Shown: positions 52,216-61,376, counted from the stretch's first letter. The stretch: 64,000 nucleotides of DNA from Streptomyces akebiae (GCF_019599145.1 NZ_CP080647.1:1922001-1986000); one strand, 5' to 3'. The notes: a model not told the origin generated them from the letters alone. Translations and numbers: made by a program.

Positions 52216-52983
52216 TCACACGTGCCGATTCCATCCACCGTCGACATAGATCCGCTGTCCTGTGATGTACCCGGCCAGCGGAGAGCACAGGAAAGTGATG
52301 AGGGTGGCCGCGTCGGCGGGATCTCCGAAGCGCCCGGTTGGGATCTCCCGCTCGAGCCAGTCCCGCTGATCCTTCTCGGTAGGGACGAACTGAGGGATGA
52401 AGTTATTCTTGATCTGGTCGGTCAGCAGGTAACCGGGCGAGACGCAGTTGACGGTCACGCCGTCCTTTGCCACCAGGCGGGAAAGGCCCTTCGCCCACAT
52501 GAGCACGGCCGCCTTCGATGTGAGTGAACCACTCACATGCTGCGGCTCCGATGTCGCGGTGAGATTGACGATTCGCCCGAACCCCCGTTCCCTCATGCCC
52601 GCGACGAAAGGCGTGGTGAGCCTTCTCGGGGTCGCGAAGTTCAGACGGAACGCTTCGCTCCATTCCTCCTCGGTGGTCTCCAGGTCGAACGGCCGAGCCT
52701 GCCCCAGGTTGTTGACGACGATGTCGACGCCGCCGAACTCGTCCATGAGTGTCGCTGTGACCCGCTCAAAGGCCCCGTCATCGAGGAGGTCGTCAATGAT
52801 CAGCACGGGTTCCGGATCACCCGCCGCTCGAATCTCGTCGGCCAACGCCTCGAGTTCAGGGGCTCGCCGGGCTACCACGATCGTCTGTACTCCCTCGCGG
52901 GCCAGCGTCTTCGCGGTCTCTCGACCAATGCCCGCGCTGGCTCCCGAGATCAGGGCTGTCTTGCCTTTCAGGCTCAGATCCAC
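52216..52983 (-). CDS. SDR family protein lacking the catalytic tyrosine
   Basis: 255 residues from an ATG. Clear SDR fold: ISGASAGIGRETAKTLAREG (nucleotide loop), DIVVNNLGQARPF, RIVNLTATSEPQ, and GYITGQRIYVDGGWNRHV at the end. At the active site the YxxxK reads SLTSK (in HVSGSLTSKAAVLMW), so serine replaces tyrosine while the lysine is kept. The usual catalytic serine region reads NLTATS. It may have another reaction or none. Neighbours suggest catabolism. Confidence 0.82.
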   Translation of the reverse strand: MDLSLKGKTALISGASAGIGRETAKTLAREGVQTIVVARRAPELEALADEIRAAGDPEPVLIIDDLLDDGAFERVTATLMDEFGGVDIVVNNLGQARPFDLETTEEEWSEAFRLNFATPRRLTTPFVAGMRERGFGRIVNLTATSEPQHVSGSLTSKAAVLMWAKGLSRLVAKDGVTVNCVSPGYLLTDQIKNNFIPQFVPTEKDQRDWLEREIPTGRFGDPADAATLITFLCSPLAGYITGQRIYVDGGWNRHV

Positions 52984-53065
52984 AGTGACTCCTGTTTCCG
53001 TCCGCTTCGATGCGTCGTGACCACGGCCCGTCCTCGGGCCTTCCCTGAGTGGGTACGCCCCTTCG

Positions 53066-54571
53066 TCAGGCGCGTGGGTTGAACGGGTCCTTGATCGTTC
53101 CCCCCGTAGTGATCCACGCGGTCTTCACTTCGGTGTACTCGTGAATCGCGTCGACGCCGTTCTCGCGCCCGACGCCCGACTCCTTGAAGCCGCCGAACGG
53201 GGCAACGTAATTGACCTTGCGGTAGTTGTTGATCCAGACCGTGCCGGCCCGGAGCCGTCGGATCAGTCGATGAGCCCGCGACACGTCATTCGTCCAGACA
53301 CCGGCGGCCAGGCCGTAAGAAGTGTCGTTGGCGATCTTCACAGCCTCGTCCTCGTCCCGGAACCGAATCAGTGCCGCGACCGGGCCGAAAACCTCCTCAC
53401 GTGCGATGCGCATGCCGTTCGTGACCTCCGTGAACACGGTCGGCTCAACGAACAGGCCTCGGCTGAGTGAAGGGGCGTCGGGACGTTTCCCACCGGTGAC
53501 GAGGCGTGCGCCTTCTCGCACGGCGATATCCACGTAACCGAGGACCTTGTCGTACTGCGACCGGCACGCGACGGTGCCCATCTCACTCGCGGGGTCCATC
53601 GGATCGCCGATCTTGATCTCCGAGGCCCGCCGTGCAAGTGCGTCGGCGAACTCGTCGTAGATGTCGTGGTGAACGAGCACGCGCGATCCCGCCATGCAGG
53701 TCTGCCCGGTCGCCGCGAAGATCCCCGCCATGACTCCGTTGACGGCGTTGGGAAGGTCAGCGTCCGGGAAGACGATGTTGGGGGACTTGCCGCCCAGCTC
53801 CAAGGACACCCTCGCCATACGGGAGCCGGCAGTCGCCGCGATCTGCTTCCCCACGGCGGTGGACCCCGTGAACGAGATGTGGTCGACGTGTGGGTGCTCC
53901 ACCAAGTGGCGCCCCGCTTCACCGCTGCCCGTGACGACGTTCACGACACCAGGGGGGAATCCCGCTTTTTCAATCAGCCGGGCGAGATACAGCGTGGAGA
54001 TGGGCGTGATCTCCGAAGGCTTGGCGACCACAGTGCAGCCGGCCGCCAGGGCGGGAGCGAGCTTGGCGATCAACTGGGCGATGGGGCTGTTCCACGGGGT
54101 GATCGCAGCCACAACACCTACCGGCTCGCGGAGCGTGAAGGCCTGCATGTGGGGATTGCTCACGGCGAGGGTATGGCCGATCGGATGCTCCGCAAGCCCC
54201 GCGAAGAAGTAGCAGGCGTTGGCCTGTGCCTTGGCCTGATCCGCGACCTCACGCCATAGCTTGCCGTTCTCCTGTACCTGGAGCCGGGCGAGTTCCTCGG
54301 AATGCTCGGCGACAAGGTCGCCGAGTCTGCGCAGAAGGCGCGCTCGCTCGAGAGGGGTGGAAGCCGACCAAGGTCCATCCTCGAAGGCACGGCGCGCAGC
54401 TGCGACGGCGTCGTCCACGTCCTGCTTCGTGGCACGTGGGCAGGTTGCCCAAGCCAGCCCCGTCACGGGATTGACGGACTCGAAGGTTCCCCGGTCGGAG
54501 GCTTGGCGCCATTCGCCGTCGATCAGCATGGTGTCGGGCGTCATCGCGCTCGTACGTCCCGGGTCGGTCAT
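53066..54571 (-). CDS. NAD(P)-dependent aldehyde dehydrogenase
   Basis: 501 residues from an ATG overlapping the upstream gene's stop. Motifs in order: ITPWNSPIAQLIAKLAPALA, VVAKPSEITPISTLYLARLI, FTGSTAVGKQIAATAG, VSLELGGKSPNIVF (catalytic Glu), ATGQTCMAGSRVLVH (catalytic Cys), and EEVFGPVAALIRFRDEDEAV. It oxidises an aldehyde to an acid. Coupled to the beta-hydroxyacid dehydrogenase, it probably performs the next step of the same pathway. Confidence 0.92.
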   Translation of the reverse strand: MTDPGRTSAMTPDTMLIDGEWRQASDRGTFESVNPVTGLAWATCPRATKQDVDDAVAAARRAFEDGPWSASTPLERARLLRRLGDLVAEHSEELARLQVQENGKLWREVADQAKAQANACYFFAGLAEHPIGHTLAVSNPHMQAFTLREPVGVVAAITPWNSPIAQLIAKLAPALAAGCTVVAKPSEITPISTLYLARLIEKAGFPPGVVNVVTGSGEAGRHLVEHPHVDHISFTGSTAVGKQIAATAGSRMARVSLELGGKSPNIVFPDADLPNAVNGVMAGIFAATGQTCMAGSRVLVHHDIYDEFADALARRASEIKIGDPMDPASEMGTVACRSQYDKVLGYVDIAVREGARLVTGGKRPDAPSLSRGLFVEPTVFTEVTNGMRIAREEVFGPVAALIRFRDEDEAVKIANDTSYGLAAGVWTNDVSRAHRLIRRLRAGTVWINNYRKVNYVAPFGGFKESGVGRENGVDAIHEYTEVKTAWITTGGTIKDPFNPRA

Positions 54572-55434
54572 GCGTCATACCATTCGGCCATCATCTGGCT
54601 CTGGTCAGCGGTGGGGCCGAAACGTTCGATCGCCTGCTGCGTGAATTCCTGCACCAGGTTGCCGATCGGAGTCGTGTGGCCGAGGGTCTCCGCGAGCTCG
54701 TTCGCCAGGCGGATGTCCTTGAGCATGAGGTGGAGGGTGAACCCCTGCGGCTTGTACGCGTCTCCTGAGAGCAACTGCGGAAACGTGTATTCCGTGGCGT
54801 AGTTCCGGCCACTCGACTTGTTAAGGACGTCGACGACGACCTCTTGCCTCATCCCCGCCGCGACTCCCAGACGAATGGTCTCCAACGCGGCAAAGCGGTT
54901 GCACGCGTTGAGCAGGTTGTTGACGAGTTTCATCGCGTGACCCGACCCGACCGGGCCGACATTGACAACCTCGGTCGTCACTTCATGAAGCAGGTCCTGT
55001 ATCCCTGCAAACACTTCGGGGTCAGCACCAACCATGAGCGTGGCAGTTCCTTCGCGCGCCCTTCTCACGCCACCGGCGATCGGGGCGTCGACGTAGGTCA
55101 CCCGCCGTTCCGAGAGCGTTGCCACCAGCTCCGAGTCGGTGACGGGGGTGCCTGTAGTGGTGTCGATGATGATCGTTTCCGCGGCGAGGCCGAACGCCAG
55201 GCCCTTGGGGCCCAGCAGCAGATCCTTCACCTGAGGAGGGCCGGGAAGGCAGAGGAAGATGGTCCGGCACTTCTCAGCGATCTCTTCAGGTGTCGCGAAC
55301 CGGGCACCCTGACTCACCAGCTCCGCGGCAGCAGCAGGATTGCGGTCACTGACCAGGAGGTCGTGACCGTTCACCAGCCGACTGGCGATTGAGGAACCCA
55401 TCGCGCCCACTCCGATGAAGCCGATCCTGGCCAT
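54568..55434 (-). CDS. Beta-hydroxyacid dehydrogenase (3-hydroxyisobutyrate dehydrogenase family)
   Basis: 288 residues from ATG 55434, after GGGAGAT. N-terminal loop ARIGFIGVGAMGSSIASRLV, then LLVSDRNPAAAAEL; substrate motif YVDAPIAGGVRRAREGTATL; catalytic lysine region GSGHAMKLVNNLLNACNRFA. This is the 3-hydroxyisobutyrate/tartronate-semialdehyde reductase group. It interconverts a hydroxyacid and its semialdehyde, which fits with the aldehyde dehydrogenase next to it. Confidence 0.88.
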   Translation of the reverse strand: MARIGFIGVGAMGSSIASRLVNGHDLLVSDRNPAAAAELVSQGARFATPEEIAEKCRTIFLCLPGPPQVKDLLLGPKGLAFGLAAETIIIDTTTGTPVTDSELVATLSERRVTYVDAPIAGGVRRAREGTATLMVGADPEVFAGIQDLLHEVTTEVVNVGPVGSGHAMKLVNNLLNACNRFAALETIRLGVAAGMRQEVVVDVLNKSSGRNYATEYTFPQLLSGDAYKPQGFTLHLMLKDIRLANELAETLGHTTPIGNLVQEFTQQAIERFGPTADQSQMMAEWYDA

Positions 55435-55483
55435 CCGTATCTCCCTCTCGTTCAAGTCCGAACCGCTCTCGGGCTGGGCGGCG

Positions 55484-56242
55484 TCAAACCGTCTGCCCGC
55501 CGTCCACGACCATGGCGTGGCCCACGACGAAAGACGACGCATCCGACGACAACCACAGGACCGCGTCGGCGATCTCTTCGGGGGATCCCATCCGGCCGAT
55601 CGGTTCTTGCGCCACAACCCGGGCACGGCCCTCGTCGGTACCCCCGGTGAAACGGTCCATCATCGGGGTCTGGATGATCCCGGGGCACACAGCGTTGATC
55701 CGCACGCCGAGCGCGGCGTAGTCGAGAGCCGCCGCCTTGGTCATGCCGACCACCCCGAACTTGGTCGCGCAATAGACGGCCTGGCCCGCGATACCGACCA
55801 CGCCGGCGCCGGAGGCGGTGTTGACGATGGTGCCTCCACCTCCGGCGAGCATCGCGGGCACCTGGCTCTGCATGCACAGGAAGACGCCCTTGAGGTTGAC
55901 CGCGATCAAGCGGTCGAGGTCGGTCGCGCCGATCTCGGCCAGGGGTGCGACCGGCTGCTCGATCCCGGCATTGTTGAACGCCGCGTCGAGTCGGCCAAAG
56001 CTGTCGAGGGTCGCCCGGACCGCTCCAGAGACCGCCGCCTCGGAGGTCACGTCGCAGGTGAGCGCGATCGCGGCTCCGCCGCTCTTCTCAATCTGGCGAA
56101 CGGTTTCCGCCGCCCCCTCCTCGTCGATGTCGACCGCTGCCACCGAGGCACCGGCGCGCGCGAAGGCCAGCGCGGTGGCGCGCCCAATGCCGCTCGACGC
56201 TCCGGTGACGAAAGCCACCTTGTTTGCGAAGTTCACGCTCAT
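55484..56242 (-). CDS. SDR family oxidoreductase
   Basis: 252 residues from an ATG. VTGASSGIGRATALAFARAG (loop), AAVDIDEEGAAE (Asp, NAD preference), NNAGIEQP, NTASGAGVVG (Ser), and AVYCATKFGVVGMTK (Tyr and Lys correctly spaced), then PGIIQTPMMDRF. A normal active SDR. First of the - strand run 56242-53066, and divergent from the MmgE/PrpD gene. Confidence 0.87.
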   Translation of the reverse strand: MSVNFANKVAFVTGASSGIGRATALAFARAGASVAAVDIDEEGAAETVRQIEKSGGAAIALTCDVTSEAAVSGAVRATLDSFGRLDAAFNNAGIEQPVAPLAEIGATDLDRLIAVNLKGVFLCMQSQVPAMLAGGGGTIVNTASGAGVVGIAGQAVYCATKFGVVGMTKAAALDYAALGVRINAVCPGIIQTPMMDRFTGGTDEGRARVVAQEPIGRMGSPEEIADAVLWLSSDASSFVVGHAMVVDGGQTV

Positions 56243-56363
56243 AGTCGCCCTCCAGCCTGAGGCATTGCACCTTCAGTAGGCGCCACAATGGTCACACCCG
56301 GGATACTGTCAGACCATAGACATATCGTAAAGTGTCTTGCACTCTCAAGGAACGAGGTGCGGC
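56243..56363. promoter_or_regulatory. Divergent promoter region between SDR and MmgE/PrpD genes
   Basis: About 120 bases separate the two divergent starts. Around 56316-56336 the sequence AGACA-N10-TGTCT forms a short inverted repeat, and CTTG-N6-CAAG follows at 56336-56349. Either could bind a regulator; no regulator gene adjoins. The promoters should be here, but no clear consensus is seen. Confidence 0.4.
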
Positions 56364-57749
56364 ATGCCCGGAACCGAACGAGACGTCTCTCACCACTTCG
56401 CAGCGATGGCAGCGACCGTCACCATCGAGGCTTTGGACGGCCCTGCGATCGAGGCGGCGAAGATGAGCATCCTCGATACTCTGGGCGTCACCCTCGCAGC
56501 GAGTGGTGCGGAACCGGCGTTCCAAGCTCTACTCGCCTTGGTGAAGGGGGACGGCGGTCGGGGCGAAGCATCCGTATGGGGGCTCGGTCTGCGGGTCCCG
56601 GCGGTGAACGCCGCTTTCGCCAACGGCGGCTTGGCTCACTGTCTGGACTTCGACGACCAGACGCCCTGGGGGCAACATGCCGCGAGTTCGGTGGTGCCGA
56701 CCGCCATGGCTGTGTCTGAGCGCAAGGGCTCGGTGACCGGCGCCGACTTGATCGCTGCCGTCGCGGCCGGACAGGACATCTTCGCCCGCCTGCGGTGCCA
56801 CGTCGGATGGCGCAAGGACTGGAACCTGTCCAGCGTTCTCGGCATCTACGCCGCGACTGCCGCGGCGTCCCGCGTGCTGGGTCTGTCTGGCTCCGCCCTC
56901 CAGCATGCGCTCGGCATCGCAAGTCAGCAGTCCGCCGGGGTCATGGAAGTCATCGCCGGCACGGGCAGCGACCTCAGAGCGCTCTATGCGGGATTCTCGG
57001 CGCGAGGCGCCGTCACGGCCGCGCTGCTGGCCGAAAAGGGCCTAACCGGCGTTGACCGGCTGTTCGAAGGCCCGGTCGGCGTCTTCAACACCTTCTTCGC
57101 TGGTCAGTACGACCGCGACCTGATGCTGGCCGAACTCGGTAGCGACTACCGAGGCGCAGGCACCTTGTACAAACTCTGGCCCTCGGTCGGAACATCGCAC
57201 AGCCATATTCACGCGACGATCGAGCTCATGGCGGAACACGACCTGGAGCCAGAAGCCATCGAGGAGATTCGCGTCTTCGTGGGGGACTACCACAACCTCA
57301 TGTGCACCCCTCTGGACGCCCGAAGGGCGCCGCAGACACTTGTCGACGCAAAGTTCAGCCTCCCGCACCTCGTTGCGCTGGCAGCCGTCCATGGATCGGT
57401 CAGGCTCGCGCATTTCACCGAGGAGGGTGTCCGCGACCGGCGAGTCCGCGCTGTGGCCGCCAAGGTCGTCCCCGTCGAGGACAGTTCCCTCGACTGGAAG
57501 CTCGAACTCCCTCCGGGGCGCGTCGAGATGACGACCACAGACGGCCGGACTTTTGCCCAGGACGGGGCCGGCTACCCAGGAAGTCCGGAAAGGCCCACCA
57601 CATGGGATGGCCTGTCAGAGAAGTTCCGGGACTGCGCTGCCGCTGCGGCATACCCCCCTCTGCCTGAACAGGTCGAGGCCGTCATCGAGCTGGTCAAGAA
57701 CCTGGAATCCGTTGCCGACGTTGCCGAGATCAGTCGGCGTCTCGCGTGA
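56364..57749 (+). CDS. MmgE/PrpD family protein (first copy)
   Basis: 461 residues from ATG 56364, after AAGGAACGAGG. The family's first half is clear: AAKMSILDTLGVTLAASGAE, GGLAHCLDFDDQTPWGQHAA (active-site region) and SSVVPTAMAVSERKG. The second domain contains LYKLWPSVGTSHSHIHATIE and AKFSLPHLVALAAVHG. The family includes 2-methylcitrate dehydratase, cis-aconitate decarboxylase and epimerases, so the reaction on a carboxylated substrate cannot be fixed. This copy is not the standard PrpD subtype. Confidence 0.85.
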   Translation: MPGTERDVSHHFAAMAATVTIEALDGPAIEAAKMSILDTLGVTLAASGAEPAFQALLALVKGDGGRGEASVWGLGLRVPAVNAAFANGGLAHCLDFDDQTPWGQHAASSVVPTAMAVSERKGSVTGADLIAAVAAGQDIFARLRCHVGWRKDWNLSSVLGIYAATAAASRVLGLSGSALQHALGIASQQSAGVMEVIAGTGSDLRALYAGFSARGAVTAALLAEKGLTGVDRLFEGPVGVFNTFFAGQYDRDLMLAELGSDYRGAGTLYKLWPSVGTSHSHIHATIELMAEHDLEPEAIEEIRVFVGDYHNLMCTPLDARRAPQTLVDAKFSLPHLVALAAVHGSVRLAHFTEEGVRDRRVRAVAAKVVPVEDSSLDWKLELPPGRVEMTTTDGRTFAQDGAGYPGSPERPTTWDGLSEKFRDCAAAAAYPPLPEQVEAVIELVKNLESVADVAEISRRLA

Positions 57750-58119
57750 GGAGCCCGCTTCCTCAGCAGCAGAGGGCGCATCGCATACCTCGGTGGACGC
57801 GCCACCGTGCCACGGCTCCCGAACCACGCGGCAGGCGATGGTCACGCGTCCACGACTCCCACGCCCGGGAGGCAAGGTTGGGGATGAACGAACAAGATCA
57901 CCGGATGCTACGAAAGGCGGAGCGGCTTGTGTCGCTCATCGACGGGCACTGCGGGGCTGGGTGGACGGTGGCGTCGCGAGGCATAACGTCACCTGAGCGC
58001 TAAAGGTCAGACTCTTGCACCGCTGTTAGTACTGGCCTACTTTGTAAGCGCTCCCGAACCTGCCAGGCTCGCCGGGACGCAATCCGACACCGAGCCCGCA
58101 ACATCACGAGGTCCTCCAG
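57750..58119. other. Gap between the two MmgE/PrpD genes
   Basis: A frame from ATG 57884 (NEQDHRMLRKAERLVSLIDG) is short and unlike known proteins; I do not call it. The rest shows no signal. The 370-base gap means the two MmgE/PrpD genes may be transcribed separately. Confidence 0.45.
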
Positions 58120-59562
58120 ATGACTGCTGGTCCCACTCAGACCGATATCGCTGACAACGTCGTACGCGGGTTGACCTCCTTCGCAACGGAGGTGGTTCAC
58201 GACCAGGTCGGCGACGCCGCTCTCAGGGCCGCGAAGCGATGCCTTGTCGATGCCGTGGGCTGTGCCCTCGGCGCTCAGGAGACCGACGTAATCAGCGCCC
58301 TTCGGGCGGTCGCGTCGACAGCCACCAGTTCTCGCCCCGCCACGCTCTGGGGCACCACGATCCGGACGACACCTGACATGGCTGCGTTCGTCAATGGGTC
58401 GGCCACCCGGTGCCTGGACTTCAACGACGACTACTTCGGCACCGAGAAGACGAACGCTCATGGGGACACAGGGCCCCACCCCAGTGACAATCTCGGAGGG
58501 GTTCTCTCAGCAGCTGAGGTCGCCGGTGCGAGCGGGGCGGAAACCCTGCTGGGTATCGTCATCGCGTACGAGGTTTGCGGGCAGCTCGTCGATGAGGTCG
58601 TACTCCGCGGCAATGGCTGGGACCACCCTCTCTTCCACAGCATCGCGACTTCGGCGGCCGCAGCCAGGCTTCTCGGACTCTCGCGGGCACAGACGGCGAA
58701 TGCGATCCGGCTCGCGGTTGTCCCCAACATCTGTTTGTACGAGACCCGGGTGGGTTCAATTTCCAACTGGAAGGGTCTGGCCGGCCCGAACGGTAGTCGC
58801 AACGGGCTTTTCGCAGCCGTACTCGCTGAAGCGGGGATCACCGGGCCTGAGATGGCGTTCGAAGGCGCTCGCGGATTCATGCGGCAGCTCGACCACAAGT
58901 TCTCGCTCGGACCTTTCGGCAGCCCTCAGCGCGCGTTCCGCGTGGAGAACACGTACTTCAAACACTTGCCGTTGCGCTACGAGATGCAGCTGCCTGTTCA
59001 GCTTGCGCTGGAGATGCGCAAGACAGTCGACCCACGTGACATCGCGACAATGAGGGTCTACATGGAACGCAAGTCAGTCGTGTCACGCGAGGCTGAGCCA
59101 GCCCTGTGGCGCCCCTCGAACCGGGAAACCGCCGACCACAGTGGTCCGTATCTCATCGCCGCAGCACTGGTGGACGGCGCGATCACGGAGGCGACGTTCG
59201 AGGCAGCGCGTTACCTCGACCCCAGTCTGTTGGACGTCACGAACACGATCCAGCTGATCGAAGACCCGGCGTACACAGCGAGCTTCCCCTGGCAGATGGC
59301 ATGTCGGTTCGAGGTGGAGCTCAAGGACGGACGGGCGCTGACTCTCATGGGTGAGAATCCCAAGGGGCACCCGCGAAACCCCATGACCGACGACGAGATC
59401 TCAGCCAAGTTCCTCGGCCAGGTCGAGCCGCGCCTCGGTGAGGATGGTGCTGAAAAGCTGTTGCAGTGCATCTGGAGTCTCGAGGAGCAGCCCTCCCTCG
59501 GGCGGCTCTTCGCCCTCATGGTTCCGGACTCAGCGTCAACCACAATCGCGGCGAGGGGGTGA
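58120..59562 (+). CDS. MmgE/PrpD family protein (second copy, PrpD-like)
   Basis: 480 residues from ATG 58120. It carries FVNGSATRCLDFNDDYFG and HPSDNLGGVLSAAEVAG, closer to true PrpD (R--DFND, HPSDN) than the first copy. Further marks are GNGWDHPLFHSIATSAAAAR, TYFKHLPLRYEMQLPVQLAL and PYLIAAALVDGAITEATF. It probably dehydrates, isomerises or decarboxylates a tricarboxylic-acid-like substrate. With the first copy it is only distantly related, so the two likely do different steps. Confidence 0.87.
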   Translation: MTAGPTQTDIADNVVRGLTSFATEVVHDQVGDAALRAAKRCLVDAVGCALGAQETDVISALRAVASTATSSRPATLWGTTIRTTPDMAAFVNGSATRCLDFNDDYFGTEKTNAHGDTGPHPSDNLGGVLSAAEVAGASGAETLLGIVIAYEVCGQLVDEVVLRGNGWDHPLFHSIATSAAAARLLGLSRAQTANAIRLAVVPNICLYETRVGSISNWKGLAGPNGSRNGLFAAVLAEAGITGPEMAFEGARGFMRQLDHKFSLGPFGSPQRAFRVENTYFKHLPLRYEMQLPVQLALEMRKTVDPRDIATMRVYMERKSVVSREAEPALWRPSNRETADHSGPYLIAAALVDGAITEATFEAARYLDPSLLDVTNTIQLIEDPAYTASFPWQMACRFEVELKDGRALTLMGENPKGHPRNPMTDDEISAKFLGQVEPRLGEDGAEKLLQCIWSLEEQPSLGRLFALMVPDSASTTIAARG

Positions 59563-59900
59563 TGCGCCGGAGCGGCCGTCGGGACGCGCACCTGCGCAAG
59601 AAGGTCCGCACCGCGGCTCCCCGAGCCGGAAGCGGCCCCTTTGCCTGACCTGCTGCGGCGGGACTTCACCACCGCCGAGCCGAACACTCGGCGCTTCGGC
59701 AACATCACGCATCTCCCCATCGGTGATGGCCAATTCCTCAGTTCTGGAGCTGCAGTGAAGCGGCTCGAGGGCCGGTGGATCGCCGACCGTGCGCACAATC
59801 CAGCTGTCACCGATGCGCAGCGCAGCCCCAACGCAATCGGTCGTCGCGCGAGATACACATGGACTCATCATCGCAGAAGTCCAACAGCGACCGGTTCGCG
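59562..59900 (+). pseudogene. IS3-family orfB transposase remnant
   Basis: One frame gives RRSGRRDAHLRKKVRTAAP and, after a stop and shift, PDLLRRDFTTAEPNTRRFGN and ITHLPIGDGQF. This is the start of the integrase core of IS3 orfB (PDLLRRDFTA-EPN---VGDITYLPIGDGQFLYLA). Frameshifts destroy the rest. Confidence 0.65.
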
Positions 59901-59972
59901 ATCTGTTGTGGACTCCACGACATCGCCAGGTCGAGAGCCCACCGCCGGCCCTGCCAGCGGGGCTTGTTGCGG

Positions 59973-60157
59973 CTAGCTAGTCCACTCCGGCGTCACGGGG
60001 CTTGGCACCAGCTTCCCGTCCGGTGCTCTGATCACCCCGGTCGGTCTGCCCTGCACGTACCCACACAGCAGCTCGTTCACGGTCAGCTTCGCCGTCTTCG
60101 GTCGCTGGGCCCGCCCCTTCGCATGCCACTGCGTGATGAGCCCGGTATGAGCGGCCG
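59973..60157 (-). pseudogene. Transposase scar, possibly IS30-type
   Basis: The - strand frame ending at 59973 reads GLITQWHAKGRAQRPKTAKL, TVNELLCGYVQGRPTGVIRA and DGKLVPSPVTPEW. The RPKTAKL-----L--YVQ-RL-GV--PDG--VPGP pattern reminds me of actinobacterial IS30-type transposases, from memory. It is cut at both ends. It abuts the MarR gene. Confidence 0.4.
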
Positions 60158-60586
60158 TCAGCGGATCTTGCCCAGCGCGGCCAGTGCACGACGGCTGAGC
60201 GCGATGAGTTGCTGCCGGTCGGCCGCGCTCAGCCCGACGCAGCGCTCCCCCACCCGTTGGGCAATAGCCGCTTCCATCGCTTCGCCCAGAGCCTCGCCCT
60301 GTTCGGTACGGGTGAGCCGGCTGATCCTGCGGTCGTACGGATCCGCCTCGCGGCGCACCAGCCCGCGCCGGGCCAGCCGGTCCGCCATGCCAGTGATGTT
60401 GGACTTGTCGCATCCGAGCGCGCGGGCCAGTTCACCGAGGGAGGGGGAAGCGCCATTGAGCTGGCACAGCAGTTCGACCTGCTGCGCGGTCAGCTCGAAC
60501 GCGCGGGACACCTCCGCGTAGATCGCACTCATCTCCAGGTGCAGCGCACCCAGCACGGTCGCCAGTTCCCGGTCAGTTTCGGTCAC
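60158..60586 (-). CDS. MarR-family transcriptional regulator
   Basis: 142 residues from an ATG. Winged helix: LTAQQVELLCQLNGASPSLG, ELARALGCDKSNITGMADRL (recognition helix), ARRGLVRREADPYDRRISRL (wing). Typical length. It is divergent from an SDR gene, with a palindrome between them, so it very likely represses that gene and itself and responds to a small, often phenolic, ligand. Confidence 0.9.
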   Translation of the reverse strand: MTETDRELATVLGALHLEMSAIYAEVSRAFELTAQQVELLCQLNGASPSLGELARALGCDKSNITGMADRLARRGLVRREADPYDRRISRLTRTEQGEALGEAMEAAIAQRVGERCVGLSAADRQQLIALSRRALAALGKIR

Positions 60587-60610
60587 GATGCCAGTATGGA
60601 TTATCGACAG

Positions 60611-60640
60611 TTGACATCCTCAACCTTATTGGTTGAGTAT
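60611..60640 (+). promoter_or_regulatory. SDR promoter overlapped by a MarR-type palindrome
   Basis: TTGACA (60611-60616) is a perfect -35 box; GAGTAT (60635-60640), 18 bases on, is a possible -10. A 19-bp palindrome CTCAACC-TTATT-GGTTGAG (60619-60637) fills the spacer, ideal for repression by the divergent MarR protein. Transcription would start near 60647, next to the SDR's ATG (60648), so the mRNA is probably leaderless, in keeping with the absence of a ribosome site. Confidence 0.75.
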
Positions 60641-60647
60641 CTAAACC

Positions 60648-61376
60648 ATGGAAGGCAAAGTTGCTCTTGTGACGGGAAGTTCGCACGGGATCGGGCGCGC
60701 TGTCGCGCTGCGGCTGGGCGCGGAGCGGATGAGCGTGGTGGTGAACTACCGCTCGGACAAGGACGCGGCCGATGAGGTGGTCGCGGAGATCGGCAAGGCG
60801 GGCGGTCGCGCGGTCGCGGTCGGCGCGGACGTGACCGCGGCGGGTGCGATCGAGGAACTGTTCGAGGTGGCAGAGCGGGAGTTCGGTGGGCTGGACGTCC
60901 TGATCAGCAACGTCGGACTGAACCGGCCGGGCTCCATCGCCGAGGTCACCGACGAGGACTACGACCTCGTCTTCGGCACCAACACGCGGGCCACTTTCGT
61001 CGCGCTGCGCGAGGCGGCTCGGCGCGTCCGGAACGGCGGGCGGATCGTGTCCATCTCCAGCGGTGCGGCGGTGATGGCCCGTGCCGGCTCGGGCGTCTAC
61101 GCGGCCAGCAAGGCGGCGTCGGACACGCTCGTACGGGTTCTGGCCCAGGAACTCGGGCCGAGGCAGGTGACGGTGAACAGCGTGCTGCCAGGCGTGACGC
61201 GCACGGACGGACTGATGGCGGCACCGCGGTCGGCATGGGAACCCTGGCTGGCGGGCACGCCGCTCGACCGACTTGCAGAGCCCGAGGACATCTCGGACAT
61301 CGTCGCGTTCCTGGTGTCGGACGGCGGCCGGTGGATCACCGGCCAGGCCGTGCACGCGAGCGGCGGCGCGTTCTGA
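60648..61376 (+). CDS. SDR family oxidoreductase controlled by MarR
   Basis: 242 residues from ATG 60648. VTGSSHGIGRAVALRLGAER (loop), VVNYRSDKDAAD (Arg/Ser after strand 2 favours NADPH), ISNVGLNRPG, VSISSGAAVMARAG (Ser), GVYAASKAASDTLVRVL (Tyr, Lys), GVTRTDGLMAAPRSAW. FabG-like. MarR-SDR pairs often detoxify or modify a signal compound. No link to the neighbouring cluster other than position. Confidence 0.87.
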   Translation: MEGKVALVTGSSHGIGRAVALRLGAERMSVVVNYRSDKDAADEVVAEIGKAGGRAVAVGADVTAAGAIEELFEVAEREFGGLDVLISNVGLNRPGSIAEVTDEDYDLVFGTNTRATFVALREAARRVRNGGRIVSISSGAAVMARAGSGVYAASKAASDTLVRVLAQELGPRQVTVNSVLPGVTRTDGLMAAPRSAWEPWLAGTPLDRLAEPEDISDIVAFLVSDGGRWITGQAVHASGGAF

